Of a stretch of 64,000 nucleotides of DNA, positions 63,941 to 64,000 are shown one piece after another; the stretch's first letter is position 1, and each line of letters opens with the position of its first letter. The DNA is from Hermodice carunculata (taxonomy: Eukaryota; Annelida; Polychaeta; Eunicida; Amphinomidae), in contig OZ026622.1 of assembly GCA_964020975.1 (NCBI GenBank), forward strand, positions 82,431,365-82,495,364, in the 5' to 3' direction. The notes below the pieces were generated by a model. The model was given only the letters and a program-made list of their open reading frames with translations. It searched no databases and was not told where the DNA came from. The translations under genes and the position numbers were made by a program.

Positions 63941-64000
63941 TAAATAAATAATAAATGAATGAATGAATGAATGAATGAATGAATAATAATAATAATAATA
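63941..64000. repeat. (AATA)/(AATG)/(AAT) compound microsatellite, cut by the window end
   Basis: AAATAAAT-type units lead into AATG repeats (about 63954-63984) and AAT repeats to the last base. It grows directly out of the A-rich end of the 54-bp array. Confidence 0.9.

Overview
This window is AT-rich eukaryotic, non-coding DNA. I could recognise no host protein-coding gene, tRNA or rRNA in it. The only intact coding region I can support is a Tc1/mariner transposase at 27790-28809. Almost everything else is transposon remains, MITEs, microsatellites, minisatellites and degenerate tandem repeats. The many TACATGTACATGTA runs, the many non-LTR retrotransposons and the repeat modules that read like 'TTTCAAACTTGGCAGAAATGG' or end near 'GATAAGCTCAGCTGACTG' suggest a marine invertebrate. 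I would guess a lophotrochozoan such as a mollusc. That is an impression from repeat style, and lancelet or other marine deuterostomes cannot be excluded.

Layout, left part (about 1-24.4 kb): at least six non-LTR (LINE) copies of CR1/Jockey type. They lie at 1086-3170 (-), 7854-10550 (-), 10585-11140 (+), 13310-14376 (+), 14886-16215 (-) and 17060-20850 (+), with a better preserved one at 22655-24370 (-). Several of their 3' tails have grown into long microsatellites: (TAAA)n, (TTA)n and (TA)n. Between them lie (TG)n, (GA)n and (TTTC)n tracts, a 143-bp tandem repeat, and an array of 21-22-bp units that reverses direction.

Middle (24.4-33 kb): an unrecognised AT-rich stretch, a decayed tandem module array (26.2-27.3 kb), and a 1,526-bp Tc1-like transposon at 27578-29103. 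That element has perfect 29-bp inverted ends, a TA duplication and an open 339-codon DD34E transposase.

Right part (33-64 kb): no LINEs seen. The dominant class is a family of short TTAA-flanked MITEs (about 180-257 bp; eight copies with both ends plus fragments), most with an internal hairpin built on GTCAACAGCTTTTC/GAAAAGCTGTTGAC. There is also a hAT-like MITE (42423-42663), a hAT-like non-autonomous element (about 40213-41117), a decayed second Tc1-like element (about 53184-54688), and a cluster of four minisatellites (32, 30, 60 and 54 bp units) at 58.85-63.94 kb. The 30-bp and 60-bp arrays create long open frames by arithmetic and are very unlikely to be genes.

Nothing in the window forms an operon or pathway. 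The story is the history of mobile DNA: which class sits where, which inserted into which, and how simple repeats grew from transposon tails. I saw no LTR retrovirus-like element, no Polinton and no CRISPR array.
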